Assembly: GCF_029762515.1 (NCBI RefSeq) | Contig: NZ_JARVGN010000023.1 | Location: forward strand, 1 to 11,153 | DNA: 11,153 nt | Source: Methanocalculus sp. | Lineage (GTDB): Archaea > Halobacteriota > Methanomicrobia > Methanomicrobiales > Methanocorpusculaceae | Direction of reading: 5' to 3' | Shown here: positions 1-5,908 of the stretch, in pieces | Layout: every line of letters starts with the position of its first letter | Numbering within the stretch: the first letter of the stretch is position 1 | Made by a program: the position numbers and the translations under genes | Notes under the pieces: generated by a model | Database searches by the model: none | What the model was told of the DNA's origin: nothing | Seen by the model: only the letters and a program-made list of their open reading frames with translations

Positions 1-255
1 GTAGGTGCATTCAAAGAATGCCGAGTACATCACTGATATCGAGACAAGAGCTGGTGCAATGAAGACCGGATAGGGTATGCCATCCACATCCTGGATCAGG
101 GCGCCGACACCATATCCAAGGGCAAGAAGATAGAGCACCGGCTCAACAAACGGGGGAATAAAATTAACCCGGTACGTCTTGATAAATGCATCCAGGTTCC
201 GCCGCCAGACCGCCAGCGACCCCCTAGAAATCCCGCTCAATCCACTGTATGCCAT
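1..255 (-). CDS. ABC-2 type exporter permease, N-terminal part (cut by window edge)
   Basis: Only the first 85 residues are inside the window; the gene continues past the left edge. The visible part has a basic, amphipathic N-terminus with the stretch WRRNLDAFIKTYRVNFIPP, followed by a hydrophobic segment (about residues 38-55, VEPVLYLLALGYGVGALI) and the start of a second (PVFIAPALVSISVMYSAFF). This is the typical start of ABC-2 permeases of the NodJ/DrrB kind, where a cytoplasmic elbow leads into the first membrane helix. The ATG at 255-253 follows the stop of the upstream ATPase by only three bases and has a strong Shine-Dalgarno stretch (AGGGAGTGAT) that overlaps the end of the ATPase gene, so the two are co-transcribed and probably translationally coupled. 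It would form the membrane channel of the exporter whose motor is the neighbouring ATPase. The substrate cannot be read from the sequence; drugs, lipids or glycans are all possible for this family. Confidence 0.85.
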   Translation of the reverse strand, partial: MAYSGLSGISRGSLAVWRRNLDAFIKTYRVNFIPPFVEPVLYLLALGYGVGALIQDVDGIPYPVFIAPALVSISVMYSAFFECTY

Positions 256-258
256 AGA

Positions 259-1164
259 TCACTCCCTCAATGTCCTTCCGGTCAGCTTCAGGAAGACATC
301 CTCAAGGGTTGCCCTCCTGACCGTGATCCGCTCCCTGCGGCATCTCTCCATCAGGATCCGGGCAACGATCTGCGGGTCATCTGCCTGCACCTGAATGATG
401 TCGCCAAATACTTCAAACCTGACCCTCTCCTCCTTCAGGCAGGCGATGATCTCCGGGCTTGCTGCTGCCTCAACGATCTCATCACCGGCATATTTTTTTA
501 CGAGCTCAGCCGGGCTCCCTTCAACAAGGATCTTTCCTGTATCCATGATAACGAGCCGATCACAGAGCCGTTCAGCCTCGTCAAGGTAATGCGTGGTCAT
601 CAGAAGCGTACAGCCAAGCGATCGCAGATGACGGAGTTTCTCCCAGATGAGGTGGCGTGCCTGGGGATCAAGGCCGATTGTGGGCTCATCAAGGATCAAA
701 AGTTCCGGCTCGTTCATCAATGCACGTGCAATGATCAGCCGCCGTTTCATCCCGCCAGAGAGTGTCTCTATCGGCGCGTCACGTTTCTCAGAAAGCTGCA
801 TGAATTCAAGGAGCTCTTCAGCCCTTTCTTCTGCCTCTGTTCGAGTTATCCCAAAATAACGAGCATAGATGGTGAGATTTTGAAATACAGTAAAATCCGG
901 ATCGGGATTATTCTCCTGTGGCACCACCCCAAGCCGCTGCTTGATTGTACGGGGATCTCTGTCGGTATCCATCCCAAATACCAATAGATCTCCCCGGGTT
1001 CGTTTTGATACGCAGTGGATCATCTTCATTACAGTCGTCTTCCCGGCACCGTTTGGCCCGAGAAAACCAAAGATCTCACCTTTCTGAACAGAAAAGCTGA
1101 TGCCATCAACTGCTGCAAGGGTGCCAAAGTATTTTTCAAGATTATGTGCAGTGATGATCTCCAT
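259..1164 (-). CDS. ABC-2 type exporter ATP-binding protein (DrrA-like)
   Basis: This is a single nucleotide-binding domain of about 301 residues that would drive export through the adjoining ABC-2 permease. All ATPase motifs are intact, numbered from the chosen start: Walker A GPNGAGKTT (36-44), Q-loop Gln83, signature LSGGMKRR (135-142), Walker B LLILDE (155-160), D-loop GLDP (164-167) and switch His192. The C-terminal tail, ending in ATLEDVFLKLTGRTLRE, is the accessory region typical of the DrrA/CcmA-like drug and lipid exporter ATPases. The start was placed at ATG 1164-1162 because the family's conserved beta-strand (MEIITAHNLEKYFG) begins there. In-frame ATGs at 1182 and 1224 would add 6 or 20 residues without homology, and none of the three has a clear ribosome binding site. 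The gene is first in an operon with the permease and diverges from the small membrane protein at 1295. No regulator lies beside it. Confidence 0.93.
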   Translation of the reverse strand: MEIITAHNLEKYFGTLAAVDGISFSVQKGEIFGFLGPNGAGKTTVMKMIHCVSKRTRGDLLVFGMDTDRDPRTIKQRLGVVPQENNPDPDFTVFQNLTIYARYFGITRTEAEERAEELLEFMQLSEKRDAPIETLSGGMKRRLIIARALMNEPELLILDEPTIGLDPQARHLIWEKLRHLRSLGCTLLMTTHYLDEAERLCDRLVIMDTGKILVEGSPAELVKKYAGDEIVEAAASPEIIACLKEERVRFEVFGDIIQVQADDPQIVARILMERCRRERITVRRATLEDVFLKLTGRTLRE

Positions 1165-1294
1165 AGGCAATCGCTTTTCCATGAACTTCTTCTTGTTTGG
1201 GAATGATGATTCTGATCCTCTCATATGCCAGCACGATCAAACAATCTGGTAGATAGAGTTTGAAGGGTTACGAACCGGCACTTCAGGAGAGCAT

Positions 1295-1657
1295 ATGAGC
1301 TGGCAGGATATTGCTATTACGATCATCACATTCCTTCTTGCAGTCATGCTCCTCCCCCAGCTTCAGGATGTCCTGTACCGTGGGGCGGTGATGAACTTCT
1401 TTACTGCAAGCTTTACCAGCTTTCTTGCATATATCCTCTGTGTGGTCTTCGCATCTCTTGGCCTCTGGATATCGGTCATTGGCCAGACCACTGTTGCATC
1501 AATATGGTTCCTCCTTGCATATTTCTCAGTCAGAAATGTTCGGGATGACCAGTATCCGGATAAATCACTCTTCTTTGTTGCAAGAGATTTCCTTTCTGTA
1601 TGGATGATGGGAACTGCCTTCTCCCTCTCCGTTTTCGCAAGAAAAATCTTTAGATAG
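1295..1657 (+). CDS. Small four-helix membrane protein of unknown function
   Basis: This gene encodes 120 residues that I do not recognise as a known family. The protein is strongly hydrophobic, with probable membrane segments near residues 5-20, 36-58, 61-78 and 95-114. The short polar stretches between them include PQLQDVLYRG and a charged loop VRNVRDDQYPDK around residues 79-90. There is no signal peptide cleavage pattern and no cysteine cluster. The start is well supported: AGGAGA at 1285-1290 sits four bases before the ATG. It is transcribed away from the ABC exporter and towards the MFS gene, with only 11 bases between the two convergent stops. It forms no operon with either neighbour, so context gives no function. 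Coding status rests on length, the ribosome binding site and the regular hydrophobic pattern. Confidence 0.8.
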   Translation: MSWQDIAITIITFLLAVMLLPQLQDVLYRGAVMNFFTASFTSFLAYILCVVFASLGLWISVIGQTTVASIWFLLAYFSVRNVRDDQYPDKSLFFVARDFLSVWMMGTAFSLSVFARKIFR

Positions 1658-1675
1658 GGTGAGGCTGCTCACCCT
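1656..1675. terminator. Shared hairpin between convergent stop codons
   Basis: The arms AGGGTGAG (1656-1663) and CTCACCCT (1668-1675) pair perfectly over 8 bp around a GCTG loop. The hairpin overlaps the last base or two of the TAG stop of the small membrane protein and the whole TGA stop of the MFS gene (1669-1671), so both transcripts would carry it. The T-tract after it is weak in both directions (CTTTCC on plus; TATCT on minus). It may act in 3'-end formation, RNA stability, or as a barrier between convergent polymerases. The pairing is seen directly; the role is inferred. Confidence 0.5.
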
Positions 1676-3051
1676 TTCCGGCCTCGTGCAAGCGAGATGA
1701 CAAATCCGACAATGCAGAGCAATGCAAAGATTATAAATGCATATCTCTGGGTGATAATAAAGCCGGATGCCTGCTCGGCTCCAATCTCAACCGCACCGAT
1801 GAAGATGGTGAAAAGAAAGAGGGTAATTCCCATTGAGAGTACCATGCCAAACTGCCTCATCGTCGCAATAGTGCCGGAGGCGATCCCATAATCTGTCTTT
1901 TGTACCGATCCCATCACCGCATTGGTATTTGGGGATGAGAAGAGGGCAAACCCAAATCCCAGGAAGAGGAGAGCCAGTATTATGATGGGAAGCGTTGTTT
2001 CTTCTGAGACTCCTGCGAGAATAAAGAGCCCGATGGCATTCAGCCCCATCCCGGCAGATGCGATATAACGGGGTTCTATCCGATCGGAGAGCCTCCCTGC
2101 CCACGGGGAGAAGAGCACCTGCATCAGGGGCTGGCTCACAAGAACAAGTCCGGCAGATTTTGGATCAAGACCTTTGATGATCTGGAGGTACAGGCTGAGA
2201 AGGTATCCGATTGCAAAGGTCGCACTATAGTTGATCAGGGCTGCAATATTTGAGAACGTAAAAACACGGTTGTTTTTGAATATCCGTATATCAAAGATCG
2301 GATTGTGTACCTTTGTTTCATGGGAAAGGAAGATGGGGAGGAGGAGGAAGAAGAGGATGAGCGCTACCACTCCCTCCTTGGATGTGATCGAGGTGATCCC
2401 AAATATCCCGCAGAAGACCACTGATGCATAGAGGAGGGCTCCCACCAGATCGAATGAAGGGACATCAGCAGCTGCCCAGTCCACTGTAATCCAGCGTGTC
2501 ACAGCGAATATTATGAAGATACATAATGGCACAAGAATGAAGAAGAGACTCCTCCACCCGAGGTAATGGGTGAGCAGCCCGCCGATGACCGGACCTAGCG
2601 AGAGGCCGGCATAGACGCCGGTTACATTAATCCCAAGTGCCTTGCCGCGCTGCTCTTTTGGAAAGACTGATGAAACGATTGCAACGGATGTTCCAAAGAT
2701 ACATGCGCTCCCTATCCCCTGAAGGCCACGAAGCGCTATGAGTACCGGAAATGTCGGTGAAAAGGGAATGAGAAATGATGTGAGTCCGGTGATGATGATT
2801 CCTATGAGGAAGACTTTTTTTCTCCCGTATATATCACTCAGTTTTCCAACAGGTATGAGAAACATCGCCGAACACAATAAAAAGATAGTTGGAACCCATC
2901 CGAGCTGGATTGCATCAGCTGAAAATTCTGCTGCAATCTGGGGTAGGGCGAGATTGACCATTGAGCCGATGAACGGTGTCAGGAATGATCCAAGCGTCGA
3001 TATAATCAGTATCAACCGAAGCCACGATCGATTATCGGATTGTTCCAACAT
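1669..3051 (-). CDS. MFS multidrug exporter, DHA2 / EmrB-QacA type, 14 helices
   Basis: This encodes a proton-driven efflux permease of the major facilitator superfamily, about 460 residues from the chosen start. Fourteen hydrophobic segments can be counted, the number that defines the DHA2 drug:H+ antiporter group. Motif A, GKLSDIYGRKK (69-79), lies between helices 2 and 3. Motif C of antiporters, GLSLGPVIGG (149-158), is in helix 5. A second motif-A-like loop, AGRLSDRIEPR, follows helix 10. An in-frame GTG at 3111 would add 20 residues, but it lies beside a TATA-like element (3122-3115), which would place the transcript start downstream of that GTG. ATG 3051 then gives a leader of roughly 40 bases, though without an obvious Shine-Dalgarno site. 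The gene stands alone and is divergent from the aromatic amino acid operon. A palindrome overlapping its promoter suggests repression by a small ligand-sensing regulator encoded elsewhere. Substrate range is not predictable. Confidence 0.93.
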   Translation of the reverse strand: MLEQSDNRSWLRLILIISTLGSFLTPFIGSMVNLALPQIAAEFSADAIQLGWVPTIFLLCSAMFLIPVGKLSDIYGRKKVFLIGIIITGLTSFLIPFSPTFPVLIALRGLQGIGSACIFGTSVAIVSSVFPKEQRGKALGINVTGVYAGLSLGPVIGGLLTHYLGWRSLFFILVPLCIFIIFAVTRWITVDWAAADVPSFDLVGALLYASVVFCGIFGITSITSKEGVVALILFFLLLPIFLSHETKVHNPIFDIRIFKNNRVFTFSNIAALINYSATFAIGYLLSLYLQIIKGLDPKSAGLVLVSQPLMQVLFSPWAGRLSDRIEPRYIASAGMGLNAIGLFILAGVSEETTLPIIILALLFLGFGFALFSSPNTNAVMGSVQKTDYGIASGTIATMRQFGMVLSMGITLFLFTIFIGAVEIGAEQASGFIITQRYAFIIFALLCIVGFVISLARGRKG

Positions 3052-3114
3052 AAATCGAATAGGTGTTTGAATTCGCACCCGATTAAGCCATGGGGTATCC
3101 TGCTCACCCACACC

Positions 3115-3122
3115 TTTTTATA
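3115..3122 (-). promoter_or_regulatory. TATA-like promoter element for the MFS gene
   Basis: Read on the minus strand this is TATAAAAA, preceded by the A-rich stretch GAACAA that could serve as the TFB-recognition element. An archaeal transcript would start about 25 bases downstream, near 3092, leaving about 40 bases before the MFS ATG at 3051. The motif is seen directly; its use as a promoter is inferred. Confidence 0.5.
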
Positions 3123-3124
3123 TT
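3115..3124 (+). promoter_or_regulatory. Possible TATA box on the aro side
   Basis: The same DNA read on the plus strand is TTTTTATATT, which also fits an archaeal TATA box. Its centre lies about 26 bases before the A of the ATG at 3146, the spacing expected for a leaderless transcript. The upstream flank (CACACC) is not A-rich, so the TFB element is weaker in this direction. The box may work both ways or only towards the MFS gene. Other T-rich candidates for the aro promoter lie at about 3259-3276. Confidence 0.3.
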
Positions 3125-3140
3125 GTTCACGATAACAATA
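3121..3140. promoter_or_regulatory. Palindromic operator candidate at the divergent promoter
   Basis: TATTGTT (3121-3127) and AACAATA (3134-3140) form perfect 7-base arms around the six bases CACGAT. The 20-bp size and two-fold symmetry suit a dimeric winged-helix or TetR-like repressor. One arm overlaps the MFS TATA-like element, so a bound protein would block TBP/TFB there; on the plus strand it lies between the possible TATA box and the predicted transcript start. No regulator gene is present in the window. The symmetry is seen; the operator role is inferred. Confidence 0.5.
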
Positions 3141-3145
3141 CTATA

Positions 3146-3193
3146 ATGCGTGGTGGATGTTTTTTCGCCGGTGAATGCTTTTATCTCCGGTAG
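3146..3193 (+). CDS. Possible Phe/Tyr-rich leader peptide ahead of the aro operon
   Basis: A 15-codon reading frame (MRGGCFFAGECFYLR, then TAG) begins with ATG at 3146 and would be leaderless if the TATA-like element at 3115-3124 is used. Four of its 15 residues are aromatic, with a Phe-Phe pair at 6-7 and Phe-Tyr at 12-13 shortly before the stop. That composition recalls the leader peptides of bacterial Phe and Trp attenuators and lies ahead of an aromatic amino acid operon. Against it: the DNA is T-rich, which favours Phe codons by chance; there is no Shine-Dalgarno site; and leader-peptide attenuation is not an established mechanism in archaea. Treat as a hypothesis. Confidence 0.22.
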   Translation: MRGGCFFAGECFYLR

Positions 3194-3238
3194 CTTGGCA
3201 TCTGTTCTTTTCGCAGACATTCTTCTGAAGGCTGACTC

Positions 3239-3264
3239 CCAAGCGGAGGCTTTCTTTGGTTTTT
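3239..3264 (+). terminator. Weak hairpin and T-rich tract in the aro leader
   Basis: CCAAG (3239-3243) can pair with CTTTGG (3254-3259, one bulged T), immediately followed by TTTTTA; a second run of Ts lies at 3270-3275. Archaeal polymerase can stop at T-tracts with little help from hairpins, so this could be an early terminator within a leader transcript. Equally, these T-runs could be TATA-like promoter elements for the operon. The stem is short and the call is tentative. Confidence 0.2.
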
Positions 3265-3278
3265 ATCGCTTTTTTAGC

Positions 3279-3323
3279 TACGCCTGAAGACACCAATGTT
3301 TAATCTGGTGTCAGAAGGCAGTA
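3279..3323 (+). promoter_or_regulatory. Strong palindrome / hairpin just upstream of the aro operon
   Basis: GACACCA (3289-3295) and TGGTGTC (3306-3312) pair perfectly around a 10-base loop. Outside them, GCCT (3282-3285) pairs with AGGC (3316-3319), and TAC with GTA after one bulged A. The 3x3 internal loop between the stems (GAA opposite AGA) would allow two tandem G-A pairs. It ends 19 bases before the first aro ATG. Two readings are possible. One is a DNA operator, since the inner 24 bp are a clean palindrome near the likely TBP or start-site region. The other is a 5'-UTR RNA structure that controls the operon. The outer stem and tandem G-A loop favour RNA; the perfect inner arms suit either. 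Confidence 0.5.
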
Positions 3324-3342
3324 TGTGTGTTGTGGTTATACT

Positions 3343-4137
3343 ATGCATGGAAAAGATATTCGCATGGAACGGATCATGGATCGAAAGTCGGGGAAGATGA
3401 TCATCGTCCCGCTCGACCATGGGGTATCGCAGGGCCCGATAACGGGTTTGATTGATCTTTGTGGAACTGTTGACGCAGTCGCAGAAGGAGGGGCAACCGC
3501 AGTCCTTGGGCATGTCGGCCTCGCCCTTCACGGGCACCGTCGATCAGGAGAGGATATCGGGTTGATCCTGCACCTCTCCGCCAGCACCTCGCTTGGACCG
3601 GATCCCAATAACAAGGTGATCGTGAATACCGTCACCCAGGCACTGAAGATGGGGGCAGACGCCGTCTCGGTGCATGTAAATATCGGTGCGGATTCCGAGG
3701 CATCGATGCTTTCCGATCTCGGGAGGATCTCAATTGAATGTATGGAATGGGGGATGCCCCTCCTTGCAATGATGTACCCGAGGGGCAGGAAGATAACTGA
3801 CGAAAACGGATGCGAATACGTGAAACTTGCCGCACGGGTGGCATCTGAGCTTGGGGCTGATATCGTCAAGACGGTCTACACGGGAGATCCGGATTCCTTC
3901 CGCGAGGTGACAGAGGGGTGCAGCGTGCCGGTGGTTGTTGCCGGTGGCTCCAAGATGAATGATCCCGAGATGCTTCAGGTGATAGAAGGGTCGATGCTTG
4001 GAGGAGCAGCCGGGATCTCAATCGGGAGGAATGTCTTCCAGCATAAAAATCCAAGAGCATTCCTGCATGCGGCACGGGCAGTGATGATGGAGAAGAGGAC
4101 GGCTGAAGAGGCCCTTGAGATACTCAGGGGGAGTTGA
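3343..4137 (+). CDS. aroA': 2-amino-3,7-dideoxy-D-threo-hept-6-ulosonate (ADTH) synthase
   Basis: This encodes the first committed enzyme of the archaeal aromatic pathway, which joins L-aspartate semialdehyde to 6-deoxy-5-ketofructose-1-phosphate by a Schiff-base aldol reaction to give ADTH. At 264 residues it is a single TIM-barrel domain of the DeoC/FbaB aldolase family. Residues expected for catalysis by comparison with MJ0400 of Methanocaldococcus are all present: Asp25 in VPLDHG, Tyr145 in MMYPRG and the Schiff-base Lys176 in DIVKTVYTG, each offset by eight from Asp33, Tyr153 and Lys184. Of the two tandem copies this one resembles MJ0400 more closely in the YTGDPDSF and GRNVFQHK stretches. 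ATG 3343 was chosen because it matches the start of the second copy. A GTG at 3325 would add six residues and has only a weak upstream AAGG. It is the first gene of the eight-gene operon. Confidence 0.92.
   Translation: MHGKDIRMERIMDRKSGKMIIVPLDHGVSQGPITGLIDLCGTVDAVAEGGATAVLGHVGLALHGHRRSGEDIGLILHLSASTSLGPDPNNKVIVNTVTQALKMGADAVSVHVNIGADSEASMLSDLGRISIECMEWGMPLLAMMYPRGRKITDENGCEYVKLAARVASELGADIVKTVYTGDPDSFREVTEGCSVPVVVAGGSKMNDPEMLQVIEGSMLGGAAGISIGRNVFQHKNPRAFLHAARAVMMEKRTAEEALEILRGS
4127..4133 (+). promoter_or_regulatory. Shine-Dalgarno site fixing the start of the second aldolase
   Basis: GGGGGAG lies in the last codons of the first ADTH synthase gene, six bases before ATG 4140. That spacing favours ATG 4140 over the in-frame TTG at 4134, which the site would abut. 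Confidence 0.65.
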
Positions 4138-4139
4138 AA

Positions 4140-4925
4140 ATGATCGGAAAAGAGATACGTCTTGAGCGGATTATGGACAGAAATACCGGGCGGGCGGTTA
4201 TTATCCCGATGGATCATGGGTTTACTCTCGGCCAGATAGAGGGGCTGCTTGATATGCAGACTGTCGTCAATGAGGTGAGTGCAGGAGGGGCAAATGCCAT
4301 CATACTCCATAAGGGAATGGTAAAAGGAGGGCACAGGAGGCATGGCCGTGATATCGGCCTGATCGTCCACCTTTCTGCCAGCACCTCGATGAATCCCGAT
4401 CCAAATGATAAGGTCCTGATCTGTACTGTTGAGGAGGCGATCACCCTTGGAGCCGACGGGGTATCTATCCATATTAATCTCGGGGCGCCACAGGAGTCAA
4501 AGATGATCGAGGCGGCAGGTGTTGTCTCACGGGAATGCAGCCGATGGGGGATTCCTCTCCTGATCATGATCTACCCCCGTGGAGAGGGAATCGATCCAAA
4601 TGATCCACGTGCTGTTGCCCACTGTGTCAGGGTGGCAGAAGAGTTGGGTGCGGATCTGATAAAGACAAACTACCCGCAGGATGAGAAGGCATTCAGGCAG
4701 ATCACCACTGCATGCTCGGTTCCCGTGCTCGTTGCCGGTGGTGAGAAGGGAGGCGATCTCGAGTCGCTGATGATGATCGATGATGCAATCACTGCCGGAG
4801 GTGCCGGGGTCTGCATGGGGAGAAACGCATTCCAGAGGAAGAACACCACCGAGTTTGTCCATACAATCTGCCGGGTAGTACATGGACGCGAAAAACCGGA
4901 TAAAGCTCTTGGGAGGCTCTCATGA
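4140..4925 (+). CDS. Second ADTH synthase-family aldolase (tandem paralogue)
   Basis: This 261-residue protein is the same single-domain class I aldolase as its upstream neighbour; by eye a little over half of the first 148 residues are identical. The predicted catalytic set is complete: Asp25 in IPMDHG, Tyr145 in MIYPRG and the Schiff-base lysine at 175 in DLIKTNYPQ. The two copies differ near the active site: HKG here against HVG at residues 57-59, and NYPQDEKAF here against VYTGDPDSF after the lysine. It may be a second ADTH synthase. Alternatively it could make the precursor 6-deoxy-5-ketofructose-1-phosphate, a step assigned in Methanocaldococcus to a related aldolase (MJ1585, fructose-bisphosphate aldolase). 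The sequence alone does not decide. The start is 2 bases after the previous stop, and its end overlaps the next gene by ATGA, so translation is coupled. Confidence 0.85.
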   Translation: MIGKEIRLERIMDRNTGRAVIIPMDHGFTLGQIEGLLDMQTVVNEVSAGGANAIILHKGMVKGGHRRHGRDIGLIVHLSASTSMNPDPNDKVLICTVEEAITLGADGVSIHINLGAPQESKMIEAAGVVSRECSRWGIPLLIMIYPRGEGIDPNDPRAVAHCVRVAEELGADLIKTNYPQDEKAFRQITTACSVPVLVAGGEKGGDLESLMMIDDAITAGGAGVCMGRNAFQRKNTTEFVHTICRVVHGREKPDKALGRLS

Positions 4926-5908
4926 AGGAGTTCTGGGTTGATATCCGCCCATGGAACAAAGAGGCTGCACTTGCCGCAATCGAGGGAGGAGCAACAGCCC
5001 TTCTCCTCAACAGTAGTGAAGAGGCGAAATCTCTTGCAAGGATTCCCATCATTGCGCCCGATGGCGATCTCATCGAGGGAAGGGATTTTCACCGGATTGA
5101 GATCATCGACAAGGCAACCGAAGAGCAGGCGGCGGACTATGCCAGGGTTGGCTATGTTATTGTACGTACAACCGACTGGACCGTCATTCCCCTTGAAAAC
5201 CTTGTTGCGGTATCCGATAGGAGCATTGCAGAAGTCTCTGATGCCCATGAGGCAGCACTGGCTCTGGGCATCCTTGAGAAGGGTGTTGGCGGGATTCTGC
5301 TCAACTCACAGGATTCTGAAGAGATCCGGTCCGTTGCCGCTCTGCTTGAAGTGGATGGCGGCACTCTGCCTCTTCTCCCCCTGACCATTACCCGGATCAC
5401 GCCTGTGGGGATCGGTGACAGGGTCTGCATCGATACCTGCTCCCTCTTTGATGAAGGTGAAGGGATGCTTGTGGGGAATACATCATCTGCCCTGTTCCTT
5501 GTTGCCGCCGAGACCCTGGAGAACCCCTATGTCTCCCCCCGTCCATTCCGGGTGAATGCTGGTGCTGTGCATATGTACATCCTTTCCCCTGATGGCAAAA
5601 CCCGTTACCTCTCCGAGATAGGCTCCGGAGATACAGGATGTGCCGTAACCGGGGAAGGACAGAGCCGTACGGTCTCTGTCGGGAGAGTAAAGATCGAGCG
5701 CCGCCCCCTTCTTCTCGTTGAAGCGGAGCATGAGGGGCGGGTTGCAAGTGCGGTCATCCAGAATGCCGAGACGGTCAGGCTTGTCGGGGAAGATGGTGTT
5801 CCGCGAAGCGTCGTTGAGCTGAAAGAGGGAGATCGGGTCCTTGGACACCTGATGACCGGAGGACGGCACTTTGGGGTTGCCATCGATGAGACCATCCTTG
5901 AGAGATGA
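4922..5908 (+). CDS. aroB': 3-dehydroquinate synthase II (archaeal type)
   Basis: This enzyme oxidatively deaminates and cyclises ADTH to 3-dehydroquinate using NAD+, replacing bacterial AroB. The 328-residue sequence carries the family's hallmarks: VIPLENLVA (88-96), TCSLFDEGEGMLVGNTSSAL (172-191), ETLENPYVSPRPFRVNAG (197-214), GRVKIERRPLLLVEAE (254-269), QNAETVRLVGEDG (280-292) and GGRHFG (313-318). It is somewhat shorter than the roughly 360 residues of MJ1249, but no core motif is missing. The ATG overlaps the stop of the upstream aldolase by four bases, and the gene's 3' end overlaps the next gene. Placement directly after ADTH synthase puts the two unique archaeal steps side by side. 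Confidence 0.95.
   Translation: MKEFWVDIRPWNKEAALAAIEGGATALLLNSSEEAKSLARIPIIAPDGDLIEGRDFHRIEIIDKATEEQAADYARVGYVIVRTTDWTVIPLENLVAVSDRSIAEVSDAHEAALALGILEKGVGGILLNSQDSEEIRSVAALLEVDGGTLPLLPLTITRITPVGIGDRVCIDTCSLFDEGEGMLVGNTSSALFLVAAETLENPYVSPRPFRVNAGAVHMYILSPDGKTRYLSEIGSGDTGCAVTGEGQSRTVSVGRVKIERRPLLLVEAEHEGRVASAVIQNAETVRLVGEDGVPRSVVELKEGDRVLGHLMTGGRHFGVAIDETILER

Noticed and set aside
589..987. A 132-residue plus-strand open frame
   Set aside because: It is antisense to the ABC ATPase core (signature, Walker B and Q-loop region), and its translation has no family features.
3052..3111. N-terminal extension of the MFS protein from GTG 3111
   Set aside because: The extra 20 residues have no family similarity, and the TATA-like element at 3122-3115 would put the transcript start inside this stretch.
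3975..4472. A 165-residue open frame on the minus strand across the two aldolase genes
   Set aside because: It lies opposite two proteins with clear family motifs, has no recognisable domain, and is explained by codon bias of the opposite strand.
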